Source: Chromobotia macracanthus (Eukaryota; Chordata; Actinopteri; Cypriniformes; Botiidae). Taken from it: 64,000 nt of DNA. Shown in pieces: positions 59,827 to 64,000 of this stretch; the first letter of the stretch is position 1, and each line of letters starts with the position of its first letter. The stretch lies in contig JAZGTH010000058.1 in the NCBI GenBank assembly GCA_036877525.1, positions 12,451,001-12,515,000 on the forward strand, written 5' to 3'. The position numbers and the translations under genes are program-made. The notes below the pieces were generated by a model. That model saw nothing but the letters and a program-made list of their open reading frames with translations, did not search any database and was not told where the DNA came from.

Positions 59827-61676
59827 TGTAACATCACGCCAGCAGAGGGAGCCCTCACCGGAATACTGACTGCTCATGCTCCCTCTGCTGAACTCTGAAC
59901 TTTGAACTCTGAACTTACTTCCTGTTTGGCATCTATATAAACCTTGCTGCCACATGGCCACGTTGCGAAGTATTGCCAGCTTTACACCTGACTACTAAGC
60001 ATTCTCTTTTACTGCCTGCTTTCCTGTGTTTTACCTATTGTTTGGTTCTCGTTTTCTGATTTTTGCCTAGCCCCTTTGTTTGACACCTGGATCGGACTGT
60101 TTGTTTAGATATTGATTCTCTGCCTGGATTTACGACCTCTGATTTACGTCTCTCCCTTTTGTTGTGTTGCATGGTTGGACTGTCTATGTTTATTACGACC
60201 CTTTGCCTGTACTTTTGACTTTGATTATGGATAACCCCAATGAACATCCGCAACTGGATCCTGCTTCAGCTTCTGCCTCAGCACCCTTACAGAATACTTC
60301 GCCTACCCTCAATCCAGCAGATGTTTCACAGCTGCAAGCTGCATTTGTCTACCAGGGAGAACTATTACGCAGCTACCACGAACAGCTAGCTAACTTACAG
60401 GCATCGAATGAACTACTGCTCCAGCGACTTTGCTCTCCTCCTTCCACCACGTCGAGCACGGTAAGACTTGCTCTTCCCGATAAGTTTGATGGTTCTGCAG
60501 AACGGTGTAAAGGGTTCATTCGACAAGTACGCACTTATTTGGAATCGTTGGGGGATCAGTCTCATGCTAGTTCTGATCAATGCTCTTTTATCATGTCACT
60601 ATTATCTGGCAAGGCTATTGATTGGGCTGCTGCGGTTTGGGAGACGGACGAACAGTTTAGATCTTCACCTGAGTATTTTTTGCAACAACTCCGAGAAGTA
60701 TTTGAATATCCTGCTGGGGGTCGGGATGTTTCGTCTCGTCTTTTACACCTTTCTCAAGGCTCACATAGTGCAGCAGAGCACGCAGTCGAATTCAGGACTC
60801 TTGCAGCTGCCATGGAGACTGCTCAAGCCATGTTCCACCATGTCTTTCGAAACTATGGTCTACCTGAAGACATTGTATCAGATCGAGGAACTCAGTTCAC
60901 CTCTCAGGTTTGGAAATCCTTTTGTAACCTTTTAGATATCAATGTGAGTTTAACCTCTGGCTATCATCCGCAGTCAAACGGTCAGGTGGAGAGGCTGAAC
61001 CAAGAGATCGGCAGGTACCTGCGGACTTACTGCAGCCGCGAACAACATCGCTGGGCTGAATTTCTCCCTTGGACCGAGTATGCCCAGAACTCACTCACGC
61101 ACTCCTCTACAGGACTCGCACCATTTCAATGTGTGCTGGGTTACCAGCCTCCCCTGTTCCCGTGGTCAGGAGAACCATCGTCTGTGCCTGCTGTTAACGA
61201 CTGGATTCGTAACAGTGAGAGGGTGTGGGACAGTGCCCATGTACGGCTTCAACGCGCTGTGAGGAGGCAGGAGATTAACGCTAACCGTCACCGTCACCCA
61301 CACCCTCCATACCAACCTGGACAAAGAGTCTGGCTCTCCACGAGAGATCTCAAGCTACGTCTGCCGAGCAGGAAGCTCTCTCCCAGGTATGTTGGCCCAT
61401 TTAAAATCATAAGACAGATTAATGAGGTCACTTACCAATTAGAGCTTCCTGCTGACTACCGCATCTCTCCTTCTTTCCATGTGTCACTCCTCAAACCTTT
61501 CCACCGGGACGCTGACCCCGAGGCCATATTGCAGGAGCCACCGCCACCGCTGGACGTTGGCGGAACGCCGGCCTACAAGGTGAACGTCCTGCTTGACTCA
61601 CGGCGAAGAGGGGGTCAGTTACAATACCTGGTGGATTGGGAGGGATACGGCCCAGAGGAGAGATCTCATTAATATG
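59827..61676 (+). mobile_element. internally deleted Ty3/Gypsy LTR retrotransposon
   Basis: A 5' LTR-like region (TGTAACATCACGCC, TATATAAACC at about 59934) is followed by a leader and one long ORF joining gag to the C-terminal half of integrase. Protease, reverse transcriptase, RNase H and the first half of integrase are missing. The 3' end breaks off inside the chromodomain and no 3' LTR is seen. A shorter sister copy lies 2.7 kb upstream in the same orientation. Confidence 0.85.
60227..61672 (+). CDS. gag-integrase fusion ORF of a Gypsy element
   Basis: 481 codons without a stop. Residues 1-195 are gag-like: VRLALPDKFDGSAERCKGF, a helical capsid-like region, AAEHAVEFRTLAAA. At about residue 196 (position 60812) it switches to integrase: METAQAMFHHVFRNYGL, SDRGTQF with the second catalytic Asp (219), and SNGQVERLNQ with the catalytic Glu (255), exactly 35 residues apart. 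The zinc-binding HHCC domain and first catalytic Asp are missing, so it should be catalytically dead. A GPY/F-type region (YVGPFKI) and a chromodomain start (YLVDWEGYGPEERS) follow, the latter cut short by SH and a stop. The chosen Met aligns with the gag start of the sister copy. An internal deletion that happened to stay in frame is the simplest explanation; a co-opted protein is possible but unproven. Confidence 0.8.
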   Translation: MDNPNEHPQLDPASASASAPLQNTSPTLNPADVSQLQAAFVYQGELLRSYHEQLANLQASNELLLQRLCSPPSTTSSTVRLALPDKFDGSAERCKGFIRQVRTYLESLGDQSHASSDQCSFIMSLLSGKAIDWAAAVWETDEQFRSSPEYFLQQLREVFEYPAGGRDVSSRLLHLSQGSHSAAEHAVEFRTLAAAMETAQAMFHHVFRNYGLPEDIVSDRGTQFTSQVWKSFCNLLDINVSLTSGYHPQSNGQVERLNQEIGRYLRTYCSREQHRWAEFLPWTEYAQNSLTHSSTGLAPFQCVLGYQPPLFPWSGEPSSVPAVNDWIRNSERVWDSAHVRLQRAVRRQEINANRHRHPHPPYQPGQRVWLSTRDLKLRLPSRKLSPRYVGPFKIIRQINEVTYQLELPADYRISPSFHVSLLKPFHRDADPEAILQEPPPPLDVGGTPAYKVNVLLDSRRRGGQLQYLVDWEGYGPEERSH

Positions 61677-62800
61677 TAACTTATAATATATAAGTCATTA
61701 ATCAATCAACGTCAGCTGTCACAGTCAGTATAGCAGCACACTCATATGTGTCAAATGATTGTTGGTGGTTTCCAGTATCCAGTCCAGTTGATCTGCAGCT
61801 CACTGGTCTCTATAAGGACACACTGATTGACATCCTGTTTAGGTCTACAAGAAAGTAGCAGACCTACATTAGAGTAGAACAGAGTATTTAAGATGACTAC
61901 CATATGAAAATGTACAATAATGTAACAGTAACATCTACAATATTTGTAGCTCAATCTGAATGTATAAAAAAGATGTAACAGATATACTTTAATAAAATAT
62001 CTTGCCTGTCACTGTTTATGCGAATGATAAATTTGAATGGTTGGTTAATTATTTTTACAAAACATAATACTGAGAATTAATGTCTGACCCTAGCAGATGT
62101 AAAGCCATCTTACGTGGCCTAAATGTATTGTTGTTTTATGCTGCTCAACAGACATATACTGATACACAGTTATAATTTAATAACGTTACAGGATAATTTA
62201 GTTTTCACCATAAATAAAGTGTAATGTGGCAATTCATTTACAGAGAACAAAGGTGAGTCAGAGCAATCATGACTAGTCTTTTATCCGTCATTGTGTGTTT
62301 ACACAATGAATTTTGAGCAGACACAAATATAGCTGTGTAACAGACACGAGTAATTTAAATAAAACCGTTATGAACATACAAAGTTACACTGCATTATCTC
62401 TGTTAAAATCATACTTTTACACACAAAACAAACTTAAACTTTGTTCTAGGGAACGGTATCATACTCACGAACGTATTGCATTTTGTTTTGAACGATTTTG
62501 TTCCTTTTCATGTATACTTTCTTGGTATAGGTAAGTCAAAACGCGTACCTCTGCAATTAAACCTTACGTGAACGAAAGCGTGGTGTCGAGCGAAAATTAC
62601 GTCACAACTGAAACACTCTTAGATTCACAAAAGTACCAAACACTTTGTATTTTCCCCTATAGTTTTCCATATTTTTTAAATATTTTCATGAAATATAACT
62701 TATTTTCTTAGATATGTTGGTTTTTCAATAGATGAATTTAGATTTTGAGTAAAGTCTGAACAGATGTAATAAATCTGTAATAAATCTGATTTAATAAAAA
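61677..62800. other. intergenic, no gene recognised
   Basis: AT-rich spacer between two LTR-element fragments. No coding frame was supported. Confidence 0.5.
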
Positions 62801-62805
62801 ACCAC

Positions 62806-63216
62806 CAGAGGGAACCGTCACCTGAATATTAGGTTACCTTGGACTACATTTCCCATAGGGCCACATCCCTGGGGCTGATTACTTCCTGTACACCTGATCC
62901 TCATTAACTCTTGTGTATATAAGCCCTAGCAATTGATTAGCTCACTGCAAAGTCCCCGGCTAACATTTCTGAGTGTTTTCTATTGTTGTTTGCATTACCT
63001 GTTATTACCTGGACTGTTTATTGTTTCTCTGATTGTTTGCTGCCTGCCCTGACCTTGGATTGTTTATCGTTGCTGATTAGCCTAGCCCCTGATATACCTG
63101 TTTGCTGTTGTCGACCCTGCCTGTTCAACTACTCTGTTAAACTACTGCAAATGGATCCTACCGTCTCTGTCTCTTTGTTACAGATGCACAACAGTGATAC
63201 TATAGGTTGCAGCTGA
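62806..63216 (+). mobile_element. LTR fragment of a second Gypsy-like family
   Basis: CCACCAGAGGGAA, ACTACATTTCCCATAGGGCC, TGTATATAAGCCC and a T/C-rich leader run into ATGGATCCTACCGTCTCTG at 63151, a gag-like start that stops after 21 codons. Layout and motifs match an LTR promoter plus the start of gag. The family differs from the 57-kb and 59-kb copies. Confidence 0.6.
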
Positions 63217-63219
63217 TAA

Positions 63220-64000
63220 TGATTGGTTATAAAAGTGGAAGGAACTCGTTTTCCATATTCGGCAGGTTTTAAGCAATCTCAAAAGATGCTGTGGGGAGTT
63301 GCCATCAGTTTGAATGCGCTGTTAAAATGTGATTTAGCAATGAAAGGTAAGAAGACCGTCTGTTTAAATGCGCTGTTACAAATGCACTTTTTATGTTGGG
63401 TGTCATGGGAGTTCATGGTTATCTCTGGTGTGCACATTTTAAAAGGTAATTTGTAAAACCCAATAGTCTCTAATCCTTTTTGTCTGGGCATCTCAATAAG
63501 GTTTAATTTTTAGGTTAACTAAAATTTTGCTTTCACTTTTGTTAGGCACATCTTTCTGTGTAACTTGGTTTCTCAGTAGCAGTCTAGCAATCATCTGTGC
63601 CTTCTGTCATGGCCTTTAACTACTCTTCAACTGCCTTTCTATTTGGGAAGTATGGCATTTTTGATGTACATGCCTGTTAATGCATTCAGATGGATCTGGA
63701 AGCATCAGCATTCTTTCAGTACCTCTTTGGTGACTTGGCCACATTGTTTTAATTGTGCATTTTTCTTTGCAGCGGGCTTTGTACTTCTGGATATTTGTTT
63801 TCCTCTAGTGTTGAATCTGGATTCAACAGTTGCATGGAATTGGCATTGCAGATAGTTCTGTTGCAGTTGAATATTACTTGGACTTTCCTGTCAGTATGGT
63901 TGCAAAGGGTGAGCTAATGGAAGGCTTACAAAATCAGATGCAAGATGCAATCTTTTGGCTACAAACTTGCTGAATTCCTGACCAAAATATGCATTCCATA
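63220..64000. other. window end, nothing recognised
   Basis: No supported gene or named repeat. The short ORFs here look random. Confidence 0.4.

Overview
The window looks like AT-rich nuclear DNA of a teleost fish, most likely a cypriniform. The evidence is small multi-exon vertebrate genes with GT-AG introns, long AT-rich intergenic sequence, tRNA-headed SINEs sharing a 3' tail with an L2-type LINE, and Ty3/Gypsy LTR fragments. Species cannot be fixed from the sequence alone.

Left part (1-5.4 kb): a broken prdm12 locus. The last 6 bases of exon 1 and an intact PR-domain exon are present. The next intron is almost entirely a 3-kb GT-rich minisatellite lying where exons 3 and 4 should be. 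The zinc-finger exon behind it carries several deletions and a frameshift. From 7.2 to 8.4 kb on the minus strand, three short exons splice in phase into an unrecognised 107-residue protein. From 10.8 to 12.1 kb (minus) is a complete three-exon goosecoid-2 gene (gsc2). From 14.2 to 17.6 kb (minus) are two tandem MADF-BESS genes; the upstream copy has lost half of its MADF domain but keeps a near-identical BESS end.

Middle part (17.8-44.5 kb): mostly repeats plus rnf170 (+, 27.26-29.38 kb, six coding exons, endoplasmic-reticulum E3 ubiquitin ligase). Repeats include an L2 3' end, SINEs, a Rex/LINE-like 3' tail, an inverted pair of 150-bp sequences differing at one base, and a minisatellite split by a roughly 1-kb element.

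Right part: a Jun-family gene (+, 45.7-46.8 kb, single coding exon, probable 5'-UTR intron and three upstream ORFs) and thap1 (+, 52.5-54.3 kb, three exons). rnf170 and thap1 are neighbours in the same order and orientation in human, so this is a conserved pair that here has a Jun gene between its members. The far right (54.5-63.2 kb) holds a decayed LINE and three Gypsy-type LTR pieces. One of these keeps a 481-codon ORF fusing gag directly to the second half of integrase plus a truncated chromodomain.

The genes do not form an operon or an obvious pathway. gsc2, Jun, THAP1, PRDM12 and MADF-BESS are all DNA-binding regulators, and RNF170 is a membrane E3 ligase. No tRNA, rRNA or CRISPR feature was seen. 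The most unusual points are the prdm12 decay around the minisatellite, the MADF-BESS pair with apparent gene conversion, the gag-integrase fusion ORF, the altered JNK-site region of the Jun protein, and the hidden three-exon gene.
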